The notes under the pieces: generated by a model
What the model was told of the DNA's origin: nothing
Databases searched by the model: none
What the model saw: the letters and a program-made list of their open reading frames with translations, nothing else
In this document: piece after piece, positions 1 through 9,648 of the stretch
How the letters are laid out: the number at the start of each line of letters is the position of its first letter
How positions within the stretch are numbered: position 1 is the first letter of the stretch
From: Erythroxylum novogranatense
Taxonomy: Eukaryota > Streptophyta > Magnoliopsida > Malpighiales > Erythroxylaceae
Direction of reading: 5' to 3'
DNA: 64,000 nucleotides
Assembly: GCA_029891385.1 (NCBI GenBank)
Contig: JAIWQS010000113.1
Location: 37,114 to 101,113 of the forward strand
Made by a program: the position numbers and the translations under genes

Positions 1-40
1 ACTTGATCAAGGATTTTAATCCCTTGTCTTGATGGTTAGT

Positions 41-170
41 TTGTCTCCCCCTTAATTAATAAATCAAAGATTAAAGTAAAGATCAACATAATGGCAAATC
101 AATGAAATAACTTGTCTCCCCCTTAATCAAATATCAATTTCCAATTTTACTCCCCCTTTTTGTCATAATC
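41..170 (-). repeat. Multiplied polypurine tract of Copia-1
   Basis: Three pyrimidine-rich blocks on the plus strand (43-53, 113-124, 150-160) read as GGGGGAG-type purine tracts on the element strand. The third has the form gacaaaaaGGGGGAG. A polypurine tract primes plus-strand DNA synthesis just before the 3' LTR, and multiplied copies are characteristic of Sireviruses. Positions 171-465 between here and RNase H hold no ORF and look like the 3' untranslated spacer. Confidence 0.75.
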
Positions 171-465
171 AAAAATCAATAGACTCAAATGAAGATTAAT
201 CAATATGTGAATCCAACACAAAGCACATAAAAACACATAAAGCAAAAACAGAAGTGGAAATGTTAGTCAAGGCACAATGTGTCCGAATACTCCAAATAAG
301 TCACCTTTCTCAGCCCAAGTATGCAACATGATGAATGTATCTTCGAATGTGATTGCACATTTGCCTCAAATTTTGACCATTTGATATATGAATGTAGGTA
401 AAAATAAATTCAACCGAAGGAATTTAAATCACACATTCCTAGTCTCAATTTAATGTTCACAAACA

Positions 466-1022
466 CATCTTCCTTAAGAGGTTTAGTAAAAATATCAGCC
501 AATTGATCACTAGTTGATACATGCTTCAAGCAAATGACCTTTTAAACAATGATCACGGATAAAATGATGTCTAATTTCTATATGCTTTGTTCTACTATGC
601 AAAATTGGATTTTTACTTAAACAACTTGCACTGGTATTATCACAAAAAATAGGAATATTTTTAACCACAATACCATAATCAAGCAATTGATGTTTAATCC
701 AAAGAACTTGGGCACATGCACTCCCAGCTGTTACATATTCAGATTCAACAGTGAAAATAGCTACACTGACTTACTTTTTGCTAGCCCCAGATATCAAAGA
801 TGAACCTAAGAAATGACATAATCCACTAGTACTTTTTCTATCAATTCTACGACCACCATGATCAAGCATCACTATAAGCATACAAATCAAAGGATTCTGG
901 TTGGGATACCATAAACCATGATTGATAGTTCTACTCAAGTATCTAAATATTCTTTTGCAAGCACTCAAATGAGAAATCTTGGGGCAAGATTGAAATTTAG
1001 CACAAAGACATGTGGCAAACAT
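466..1022 (-). pseudogene. Copia-1 RNase H domain (broken)
   Basis: RNase H degrades the RNA strand of the RNA/DNA hybrid during reverse transcription. The 83-residue ORF 1022-771 has the copia RNase H signature IDRKSTSG followed by a CHFLGSSL stretch. The reading frame resumes below 770, where the translated bases match the conserved region around CDNTSA and KHIEIRHHF, and ends with DIFTKPL near 475-505. A frameshift near 860 falls in the YSDA motif that carries a catalytic aspartate, and the join to reverse transcriptase (1023-1147) also contains stops. It is recognisable but dead. Confidence 0.85.
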
Positions 1023-1147
1023 GATGTCGGTCTGAAGCGATTAAATACAAAAGAGAGCCGATCATACCTCTATAGAGTTTTGATCAACATCTTCTTCATG
1101 TTCATGTTTTCCAAGACCGATTTGTTGCCATTGGTGTTGCTACCACT

Positions 1148-1888
1148 TCAGCATCCATCCATTTTAAACTTCTTAAGAAGTTCCTTGGTATACTTCGATT
1201 GGTGGATGAAGATGCCATTTTTGTATTGCTTGATTTGCAATCCAAGAAAGAACTTGAGTTCCCCCATCATGTTCATTTCAAATTTTCCTTGCATTAAATC
1301 ACTAAATTCCTTACACAAAAATTCATTAGTAGCACCAAACACAATATCATCAACATAAATTTGACAAATAAGCATATCCTTGTCAACATGTTTAATGAAT
1401 AAAGTATTATCGATCTTACCGCGAACATACCCATGTTGAGTTAGAAAAGTACTTAACCTTTCATACCATGCTCTAGGTGCTTGCTTCAATCCATAGAGTG
1501 CCTTCTTGAGTTTGTAGATATAATCCGGATGCTCATGATCTTCAAATCCCGGCGGTTGTTTGACATAGACTTCCTCTTGAATATACCCATTGAGAAATGC
1601 GCTCTTGACGTCCATTTGATTTAATTTGATCCTTTTATGAGACGCAAACGCACATAGTAGCCTTATTGCCTCCAATCGAGCCACAGGAGCATATGTCTCA
1701 TTGTAATCAAGGCCTTCTTCTTGATAAAATCCTTGAGCCACTAACCTTGATTTATTTTTAATCGCTTCACCATTCTCATCATATTTAATCCGATTTACCC
1801 ACTTGACTCTAATAATAGTCTTGTCCTTTGGTGGAGCTACCAAATCCCATACATCATTTCGCTTGAATTGATTTAGCTCTTCTTGCAT
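1148..1888 (-). pseudogene. Copia-1 reverse transcriptase
   Basis: An uninterrupted stretch of 246 codons covers the copia reverse transcriptase, which copies element RNA into DNA inside the cytoplasmic particle. Visible landmarks in order are the N-terminal VKWVNRIKYDENGE block, RLVAQGF, the [16 protein letters not shown] motif, [11 protein letters not shown] with a catalytic Asp, [17 protein letters not shown], and the polymerase YVDDI box with the other two Asp residues. It then runs into [13 protein letters not shown] and HQSKYTKELLKKF. The Met at 1888 is internal: the frame is open through 1889-1897 into integrase except for one TAG at 1898-1900. At the 3' end the frame is lost just after KFKMDGC, before RNase H. 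This is the best preserved coding block in the window. Confidence 0.93.
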
Positions 1889-1897
1889 GGCTAATAA

Positions 1898-3076
1898 CTA
1901 GTTTTCATCTTTAAGAGCTTCTTCTATATTCTTGGGTTTTACTAAAGAGATGAAGGCTGAATTGCTCATATTCTCATAGACATTTCTCCTGGTTCTCACA
2001 CCATCATTTAAATCACCAATGACTTGCTCCATAGGATGGTTCTTTGCTTTTGCCCATGACTTAATGTCGGGTACATGATTTTCTTCATCTAAACTCAGTT
2101 CCTCAATCTTGGATTCAATTTCTTCAACTTTATTACCTGAACTTCCTGCATCATCATCAAAACAAACCTTTCTCGGGGGTAAAATCATATCATCAAATTT
2201 AACATGAATACTTTCTTCAACACATTTAGTCCTATTATTATAAACTCTAAAAGCCTTACTAGATTGAGAATAACCAATAAACACACCAACATCAGATTTT
2301 GAATCAAATTTCCCTAAATTGTTCTTTCCATTATTATGAATAAAAACTTTACAACCAAAAGGATGAAAGTATGAAATATTGGGTTTCTTACCTTTCCAAA
2401 GCTCGTATGGTGTCTTGTTTTTGTCTCTTCGTAAGTGCACCCTATTGATGACGTAGCATGAGGTATTGACCGCTTCTGCCCAAAATGATTTAGGAAGGTT
2501 GTATTCATTTAACATGGTTCTGCTCATTTCTTCAAGTGAGCGATTCTTCCTTTCTACTATACCATTTTGTTGCGGAGTCCTTGGTGTCGAGAAATTATGT
2601 TCCATTATGTATTTTTCGCAAAGACTTTCGAAAGGTTCACATTCAAATTCTCCTCCATGATCGGTTCTAATTGCAACGATAGACAAAATTTTCTCATTTT
2701 GAACCAATCTACACCATTTGATAAATTCATTAAAAGCATCACTTTTATTAGCAAGAAATCTCACCCAAGTAAATCTAGAAAAGTCATCCACAATCACAAG
2801 GACATATAATTTACCACTAAGACTAGCATGTCTAGATGGCCCAATTAAATCCATATGAACAAGTTCAAGAATTCTAGATGTGCAAATTTCTTTCTTTGGT
2901 TTGAAAGATTCTCTAACATGTTTGCCCTTTAAACAGGATTCACACAAGTGATCTTTAACAAATTTGATTTTAGGCAATCCTCTCACTATGTCATTTTTCG
3001 AAAGCTTAGAAATTAGAGGCAAAGGAGCATGTCCTAATTTTCTATGCCATAAAAATGCATTTTCTTCTAATGTCAC
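1898..3076 (-). pseudogene. Copia-1 integrase, ended by an amber codon
   Basis: Integrase inserts the element cDNA into the chromosome. The ORF shows the zinc-binding HHCC module (HRKLGH, then CESCLKG). The DDE catalytic core follows: Asp in HMDLIGP, Asp in RTDHGGEF, Glu in QQNGIVERKNRSL. After it come the copia C-terminal GKKPNISYFHPFGCKVF and GYSQSSKAFRVYN blocks. It is in frame with the reverse transcriptase ORF and separated from it by one TAG (1898-1900), at a place where copia polyproteins usually have Trp, so a single TGG to TAG change is likely. Upstream the frame is open to about 3150, where a frameshift separates it from protease. Confidence 0.93.
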
Positions 3077-3152
3077 TAAACACTTTTCATTAAACGAACT
3101 ATCATCATGTAAATCAACAATGTATGTATTTCCATGTCTTAAACCAATAAAG

Positions 3153-3440
3153 CTACATGACCATCCTTCTTAACCATGCAATGTGATGATTAAAACTTAC
3201 ATTAAAATTCATATCACAAAGTTGAGAGACACTTAACAAATTATGTTTCAACCCATCAACAAGCAAAACATTGTCAATGGTTGGCAAAGGTTCCTTACCC
3301 ACTTTACCAATTCCAATGACCTTACCTTTGTTGTTGTCTCCGAAAGTGACATAACCTTGATTCTTTGGTTTGATTTCCGCAAAAAGGTTCTTGTCTCCAC
3401 TCATGTGTCTTGAACATCCATTATCGATGTTCCAAGTGCT
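3153..3440 (-). pseudogene. Copia-1 aspartic protease, catalytic triad altered
   Basis: The protease cleaves the Gag-Pol precursor. The ORF 3404-3153, open further upstream to about 3440, contains the copia protease stretch with [25 protein letters not shown] and [16 protein letters not shown]. The active-site triad expected as Asp-Ser-Gly reads Asp-Asn-Gly (codons 3425-3417), in the same frame as the ORF. It is offset in frame from the preceding gag ORF and frameshifted against integrase near 3150. One transition (AGT to AAT) accounts for the triad change. Confidence 0.8.
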
Positions 3441-4950
3441 TGTGACCTTTTATCCTCGCTTGTACCTACAATATCAACGTTCTTTCTTCTTATAGGTACC
3501 CAAGCCATTTTGGGTCCATTTTGGTTAGCCATATAAACCACATTAGGTGGTGTTGTGCCTTTAATTATCCAAATTTTCTTAACCTTAACACATCTTCTAA
3601 TACTCTTGCAAGCAATTTCTATGTGACCATCTTTCAAGTATCTAGCACATTGAGCGATTTTTCCATCCTTAGTAAATTTGGAAATTAACGAACAATCTCT
3701 ATCAAAAGGATCATATTCTAATCCATGTTTAGAAAATGAGTATCTTTGCAACGATAACAATTTTTCAAACTTTTCATTTCCATTCACAAATTTTCCAACC
3801 ACATACGAAAATTCTTTTCTAAGTTTATCAAGCTCACAAACAAGTTTTTCCTTTTCAATAAGGCATGCAGAATGATCTTCCTTTGGACTATCTAAATCAT
3901 CAATTGTTTCATGTAAGGTACTATTTTCAGCAAGCAATTCTCGTATTTTCTTTCTTAATTTTTTGTTAATCTCAATAGCTTCTTCAAAATCAGCTTGTAA
4001 GGCATCAAAAGAATCTCTTAGATCTTGGTCATTGAAAGTTACCTCATTTTCATCATCACTTGATGAACTTTTTGCCATAAGTTCCAGGTTGTTTTCATCA
4101 TCGCTTTGGTATGCCTCCTCATCATTACTCCAAGTTGCCACCAGGCTAGTTTTCCTTTTTCCTTTGTCGTATTTGTCATTTTTCGGAAGTTTGATGTGGA
4201 GGATGAGCTTTTGCATTCTCTTGCGAGATGTCCCGTTTTCACATCTCCAACATTCTTCATTGCCTTTCTTTTCGTCATAGCCCTTGGATTTTCTTTCAAT
4301 TGCAAATTTTTTTTCTCCATTTCTTCCACCATTTAATTCCTTCTTACGATTTTGAGAAGTCCTTTGAATTTTCTCAAATTTCTAGCGTACATTGCTATCT
4401 CTTCGTCTTCCTCCTCTTCATCTATTTCTTCATCACTTTCATCAACAGAAGAAGTATTAGCTTTTAAAGCAATAGATTTTGTGGCTTACCTCTACCTCCT
4501 CTGGATTTGAGAATAATCTCATAGTTGATAAGTGATCCCACCAGGCGTTGAATTCGGATGATTGAGATCTTTGGACTCCATAATGGCGGTGACTTGAGTC
4601 CCATTCCTTTGGTAGTGAGCGAAGAATTTTCTTTACCTTCTCGCTGTCCGTCATATGCTTTCCAAGGTTGCCTAATCCATTTATGATTTCTGCAAAACGA
4701 TCAGCATAGTGGAAATAGACTCACCTTCCTTCATGACAAACATTTCATAGTCATGAAGCGATGTATTGATCTTTGTCTCCGGACTTGGTTGGTTCCTTCA
4801 TGGGTGATCGAAGTCTCCCACATTTCTTTAGCGCTGGTACACGAGTTAACTCGGTTTCTTTCCTCAATCGTGAGAGCACAATAAATTAGCTTCATTGCTT
4901 TTGCGTTGATGTAAGCTTGCCTCCAGTCATTGTCATCGTATTCCATTCAG
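3401..4950 (-). pseudogene. Copia-1 gag (frameshifted)
   Basis: Gag forms the virus-like particle. The N-terminal part (4946-4731) starts MEYDDNDWRQ and has ALTIEERNRVNSCTSAKEMWE and THEGTNQV, typical of the copia UBN2 gag domain. The ORF 4654-4457 continues with SEKVKKILRSLPKEWD. The zinc knuckle near 4260-4210 is split between frames: CWRCENG in one and GHLAREC in another, so a one-base indel lies inside it. The ORF 4216-3401 is the long acidic and coiled C-terminal part seen in Sirevirus gags. At least three frameshifts are needed to cross the region. Confidence 0.85.
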
Positions 4951-5147
4951 TTTTAATTCACCATTTTCTTTTAAAGGTGGTTGTGGACCGAAGATAATTA
5001 TCTTCCAATATTCCACTCCTTCGCTTATGATGTGATACTTCATAGGATTTTTTCAAGAAGAATAATTAGTTCCATTAAATAAAGGAGGACAGTTGTTTGT
5101 GTTACCTTCTTCCGCTAGGTTATTGTGTGCCATCCCTGGATACTTCT

Positions 5148-5159
5148 GCTCTAATACCA
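5148..5159 (-). promoter_or_regulatory. Copia-1 primer binding site (initiator-Met tRNA)
   Basis: Read on the minus strand the site is TGGTATTAGAGC, one transition from TGGTATCAGAGC, which pairs with the 3' end of plant initiator tRNA-Met to prime minus-strand DNA. It lies two bases inside the 5' LTR boundary. Confidence 0.85.
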
Positions 5160-5161
5160 AT

Positions 5162-6195
5162 TGTAAGTGATCTAGAAGGGGGGGTTGAATAGATCCTTAA
5201 TCTTTTGTAATTTTCTACAATAAAATCAGAAGTTAATTCACACAAAAGAATTTAAATAAATTTAAATAAGCAGTAGGAAGAAGATCAAACACTGCATTTT
5301 ATAGAGGTTGGTGCTAAGACCCACGTCCTCTACCTAAGCTCCCACTTAGGATTTTGCCAATTACTTTATTGCACACTTTGTAGTTGAGTGTGAACTTTTT
5401 ACAACGCCACTTGAATTCCGGCTCAAGTTACCTCACAAACGATTTGTTTTCCGGCACAAATCCTACCTCACACGTGACCTTTCACTTGTCACTCAAATTG
5501 TAAGATAAACAAGATAAAAATTGAAGAACAAATGCTCAATACAATTTGTAACTAAGTAAGAGCAATAATGAGCAATTTGAAGCAATAGAAGAGTATTTAG
5601 ACTTGTAGAACTTGTATCTACTCTTCTTCCATCATCCTCTATTTATACTTGAAGAAATATAGCTGTTGGAGGTCATTCTAGCCGTTGCTTGATTAACATT
5701 ACCGTTCCTTGATAATCTCCCTACTATTTTTGGCTAATTGGACAGTTGGAGTTGATTTGGTGCATCCATAAGTCGATTTGTCTAATGAATAAGTCGACTT
5801 GTTTCAACCATTTACGTAAAAATTGTAACTCCGCTCTCCAATAAGTCGACTTATGCTATGTAAGTTGACTTGTCGTCCTCGATAAGCCGACTTGTGTATG
5901 GTTAGTCGACTTGTGTTGATATATCTTCATATATAAGTCGACTTATGCTTTGCAAGTCGACTTGTGTTGCCTTCAACGGTAAAATCCATCCAAATCTTCT
6001 ATAATCCTCATGTTTTATGCCATTTTCCTTATAAGGAACCTCTATCTTGATTCTTGATGATTAAACACTTGCTCATCTTGATTTGCACAATTCTTTCATT
6101 GAATAATACCGAAATAATTTCTTAACTAATTCTAGATATTTTATTATTATCAAAACATAAAGGGATTTAATTTGTCAACCACTATTGGTCCAACA
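5162..6195 (-). repeat. Copia-1 5' LTR (1,034 bp)
   Basis: Bounded by TG at 5162 and CA at 6195. The element-strand start is TGTTGGACC and the end is CACTTACA next to the primer site. The LTR would hold the Pol II promoter and polyadenylation signals for the minus-strand transcript. Its centre carries an array of AAGTCGACTT palindromes. No ORF is present. The partner LTR is outside the window, so the insertion cannot be dated here. Confidence 0.9.
5770..5963. repeat. Array of AAGTCGACTT palindromes in the Copia-1 LTR
   Basis: Eight copies of a 10-bp motif occur at 5770, 5791, 5843, 5862, 5883, 5903, 5935 and 5954. Those at 5791, 5843, 5935 and 5954 are perfect AAGTCGACTT, and the rest differ by one or two bases. 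Spacing is irregular, so it is not a simple tandem repeat. Repeated short palindromes in an LTR suggest protein-binding sites of a promoter or enhancer; that role is inferred. Confidence 0.85.
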
Positions 6196-6295
6196 GGAAA
6201 ATGTGTTTAAATAAAATATATCCGCAGGTACACTCAATGTTGGACCCCGCTTGTTTTCGGAATCCAACTCTTGCGAAATCATGAAACTTAAGCTT

Positions 6296-6307
6296 GCTCT
6301 GATACCA
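6296..6307 (-). promoter_or_regulatory. G1 primer binding site
   Basis: The minus strand reads TGGTATCAGAGC, the exact initiator-Met tRNA complement. It is four bases from the presumed LTR start at 6312 and fixes the orientation of G1. Confidence 0.8.
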
Positions 6308-6311
6308 CATC

Positions 6312-8344
6312 TATTGGACCTCACTTGCGGAGCGCAACTTCGGATGTCTTAAACCTTGACCATCATCGGTTCATCTTCATTCATATAAAATCCCAATAAT
6401 TTTCCTCAGAATTGTTCAATGGTGTGCCCATACAAACCAGTCACTAAACTTGAACTCGTTTCTCTTATTTGTGAACGGAATTTGGAAATCTTCAAACAAG
6501 AATTTCAATTTGGCTTATTCAAAGAAATCATAGCTCTAAGCCTCTATTTTTTTTTGAAGTGAGAATCATCTCAATCGGAGCTATATAGCTCAAGATATGC
6601 TTAAAATTCCAAAGTGTGTTTATACCTCAATCATTCTCTCTAAACTGACCTCTCACTTTCTCACAATCAAACTTTTTCAAATCAAATCCAAAAGATCCCA
6701 ATTTTCATGGATAGATAAATTCATGTCTTATGAATCTATCTCTTTAAGAATCACTTCATTTGGAGGTCGGACGAGGGAGTTATGACCGAAAGAATCTAAC
6801 ATGTTCATAACCTCAATCATGCAGTAACATGTCTTGGCGCGATTGTCATAACTTTCACCAAAAATGTCTGATTGTTTCGTGTTTGGATCATTGGAAAGAA
6901 GACTTAGAGATCTAAAACTTTCATGAAGACCACAAAGTCAGATTCTGCCTCTACAATGGTCAAAAATCGCGATTTACTAAAGCTGACCTGTGAATGTCCA
7001 TTGTCGGGCCAAAATGCACTTTCTCACCCGAGAAGGTCCGTTAAACGGACATAGGCGATGCTAGGGGTCCTTTTTGACCCGAAAAGGTCTGTTAAACGGA
7101 CATGGGGGTTTCCAAAACCCCTCCAAACCCTCTCCAATGCTTCCTACCTCCAATCTAACATCATATACACTTATAATCTTCACAAATTCACTTATTCTAA
7201 TGCCTAAATACTTCATAACAATCCAAACCACAAATTCATTTCACAAACTTTTCAAATCCCAACTCATTTGGTTCATAAAAACCCCAATTTCCCATCAATC
7301 ACCCTAGTTGTCACAACCACAAATCATAAGCAGCATCTTCACTTATAATGCTCATATCTTTTTGCTCCGCTATCCTAAATTTGCATACTTTATAGCGTCG
7401 GAGAGTTAAGAGGATCATCTATAATTTTTATTAAGACATCTTGGTCAAAATCATCATAGATTAATACAGAATTTCTTCTGAACTCAGAACACACAATTTA
7501 CCCTCATGAAAACTTGAAATTTATCCCAACTTCACTCCCTTAATTACACATCATTCATAGCAATTTAACTATCAGTTGGAATTCATCAAAATCTCAACCT
7601 CAATTCGTTTGACTCTTCATATTCAACATCTCTATATTCATGACATCTCACTGATGTGTACATATATATATATATATATACCATTCATGCTCTACATTTA
7701 TCATCCTCATCCATACATCAATCATAATTCATTAACAACAAATAAGAATTTACAAAACTTCAATGGCATTCGAAGCCACAATACATTAATATTCCAGAAT
7801 CTCCAAAGTACACAGGATACTTGAATAATAATTGCTCAAAATGCAATTACAACTTTGTTTACATAAATCTCTCCAAAGCAAAACAAAACATGCAAATTCG
7901 GATTTAGTCCTTGATTCACTTTTACTTGATCTCTTGTTCTTCACACGAAGATAGGGAAGAGGGGTGAGCTCGAAAGCTCGTGGGTAACAGCTTTATAAGC
8001 GGTAATAAGAAAAACCATTTGAAACTTTCATGATTATAGCAAAACCTCATTGAAAATTTATAAAATATTCATTTCTCAAAATTGTCAATTTGGTCAAGCA
8101 AATTCACACTTCACCCAAGTCAAACAATCATCAAACTTATCAACACATGAAAACACATAAACACATCATAATGGTTTGGGTAGGTCCATATTCATGGCCT
8201 TTACACATTCCCATATAATGGTCCTGCAGCCAGTAAACTTGAGGAGTCCTTGAAGGAGCTCCGTGCCATTAGCGGTGGCGGAGAAGCCTATTCTTGGGTC
8301 AACGTGCACGTGATGGTTCTTGAGGGACTACCACAAGCCCACTT
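6312..8344 (-). repeat. G1 5' LTR, left part
   Basis: AT-rich non-coding LTR sequence. It carries the GGTCGGACGAGGGAGTTATGACC block near 6765-6788, paired palindromes at 7036-7101, a short (TA)n run near 7659-7680 and a GGTGAGCTCGAAAGCTCG hairpin near 7962-7980. The sequence ends in the target site CACTT (8340-8344) of Copia-2. ORFs here are short and show no coding character. Confidence 0.7.
7036..7101. repeat. Paired GTCCGTT-A-AACGGAC palindromes in the G1 LTR
   Basis: A perfect inverted repeat with 7-bp arms and a 1-base centre occurs at 7036-7050. A second copy at 7087-7101 differs at one base (GTCTGTT…). Both sit in a locally GC-richer block following the AGTTATGACC motif. Function unknown; similar palindromic inserts occur at a comparable place in other gypsy LTRs here. 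Confidence 0.8.
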
Positions 8345-9428
8345 TGAAGTAAATCACACGTTAGTACAATGCTTATAAAATGATAACGAATACACGAGAA
8401 GGGGGGGTTGAATTGTTTATTCCCCTTTTTTAAAAAATTCTTTCAAAACTGTTTTGTTAAAAAAAAATTATTTTACAGAAACTTCAGTAAATTCCAGTCA
8501 ATCAAAACTTTGAAAACTTGTTTCGAAAATTAATTGATAACAAAACTTTGAACTTTAAGAGATATAAGGTAGAGAGAAGTTGACACGGTGATTTTATCCT
8601 GGTTTACCCCAAACCGTGGGCTACGTCCAGTCCTCAGAGTTCTTTATGAGATTTCACTATCCCTTCAACTTTTACAAGTATTCTTTCCGAGCCTCTTCAG
8701 GTCTCTACACTCGGTATTCTTTCACTCTTAGCCTCTGCGGGCTATCTCAGACTACTTTTACAAAAGTATTTGAACTTATTACAGTAAAATTAGCTCTCAT
8801 TAATTTGCACGAGTTCTATGTCGTAAATCAATTATCTTAGCTTTTGCTCTTTTTTGCTTTCGCACTTGCTAACTTTGCAATCTTCGACTTCGACTCATAT
8901 TTATAGCCTTTATCTGCAACTGCTTCTTGATTCTTGCTTCTTGAATCTTGTTTCTTGAATCTTGAAAGAAACGGTTAATCAGTTGAGTTATGTAATTAAC
9001 TCAGGCTGACTCTTGCGACTTCTTTTTGAATTAAATACGCTTTCCTCCGTCTCGTATTTTTACGTCGTGTTTCTGCGTCTGCATCTGCGTCTGCGTCTAT
9101 TTTTCACTTTGCGTCTGCGTCTGTGTCTGCGTCTGTTTTTCACTTTGTGTTTGCATCTGCGTCTGCGTCTGTGTCTGTTTTTCACTTTGCGTCTGCATCT
9201 GCGTCTGCGTTACATCTGCGTCTGCTTTTATTTTGTGTCTGCGTCTGCGTCTGCTTTACATCTGCGTCTGTTTGTTTAATCTGCGTCTATATATTTTCGT
9301 TTGTCTTTTAACTTCGTCTGCATCTGTGTTTTATTCTCCGTCTGTCTGTTTTCTATTTTGCTTCTTCTTTTACTACTTCTTTGTTATTCATCAAAATCAT
9401 ATATATGTAAAGTCATTTTGACTTAACA
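8345..9428 (-). repeat. Copia-2 3' LTR (1,084 bp)
   Basis: The plus strand begins TGAAGTAAATC and ends TGACTTAACA at 9428. It is directly followed by the polypurine tract, so this is the 3' LTR. It matches 19612-20656 over its whole length. It contains a TCTGCG-rich minisatellite at 9073-9290 that is longer than in the other copy. Confidence 0.95.
9073..9290. repeat. TCTGCG minisatellite in the Copia-2 3' LTR
   Basis: Hexamer TCTGCG and variants (TCTGTG, TCTGCA) repeat in blocks separated by TTTTTCACTTT, giving a higher-order unit of roughly 30 bp. The open frames across it encode only Ser/Ala/Val or Arg/Leu repeats and are artefacts. It is the main source of length difference between the two LTRs. 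Confidence 0.85.
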
Positions 9429-9648
9429 ATCTCCCCCTTTTGGATGATAACAAATTATACACATAAAAAGAAAAAACAAAATACAATGTTTTAAAATAAC
9501 ACAAAAAAACTTATCTTTAGAATTCTTCTTTTTCTCCTTCCTTTCTTTTCTTCGTCTTCTTTAGTCACACCTTTTGAGATTCTTTTCTGAACATTCTCTT
9601 CTCCTCTTCTCATTCTCTTCTCCCCTTATTTGTTATAATAAAAAATGA
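9429..9648 (-). other. Copia-2 polypurine tract and 3' untranslated region
   Basis: Positions 9429-9441 read AAAAGGGGGAGAT on the element strand, directly against the 3' LTR, the place for the plus-strand primer. A second GGGGAGAAG-type tract lies near 9606-9616, which fits the multiplied polypurine tracts of Sireviruses. The rest up to the env-like stop at 9649 is pyrimidine-rich on the plus strand and non-coding. Confidence 0.8.

Larger units (their letters stand above)
1..6195 (-). mobile_element. Copia-1: Sirevirus-type Ty1/copia retrotransposon, 3' LTR outside the window
   Basis: The element reads on the minus strand: 5' LTR 5162-6195, primer binding site 5148-5159, gag about 4950-3401, protease, integrase 3076-1898, reverse transcriptase 1888-1148, RNase H about 1022-466, then a non-coding tail with repeated polypurine tracts at 170-41. 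The domain order (integrase before reverse transcriptase) identifies Ty1/copia. The initiator-Met primer site and several G-rich polypurine tracts before the 3' LTR are features of the Sirevirus lineage. The 3' LTR and target duplication lie left of position 1. The right end (…CCAACA at 6195) abuts remnant internal sequence of gypsy element G1, so Copia-1 inserted into G1. Coding sequence is damaged by one amber stop and several frameshifts, so it is non-functional as it stands. Confidence 0.92.

Noticed and set aside
918..1358. Plus-strand 146-codon ORF
   Set aside because: Antisense to the Copia-1 RNase H and reverse transcriptase, which have clear motifs.
5148..5159. Matches to initiator tRNA-Met considered as tRNA genes (also 6296, 19598, 38683, 46487, 53277, 60980)
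   Set aside because: Only the 3'-terminal 12 bases are present, next to LTR ends; these are primer binding sites.
5770..5963. Regularly recurring short palindromes considered as a CRISPR-like array
   Set aside because: The repeat is only 10 bp, the spacing is irregular, and it sits in a plant LTR.
9013..9421. ORFs rich in Ser-Ala or Arg-Leu repeats over the TCTGCG array (also 20263-20649)
   Set aside because: All frames of a hexamer repeat stay open; they lie in LTRs opposite to the element's direction.
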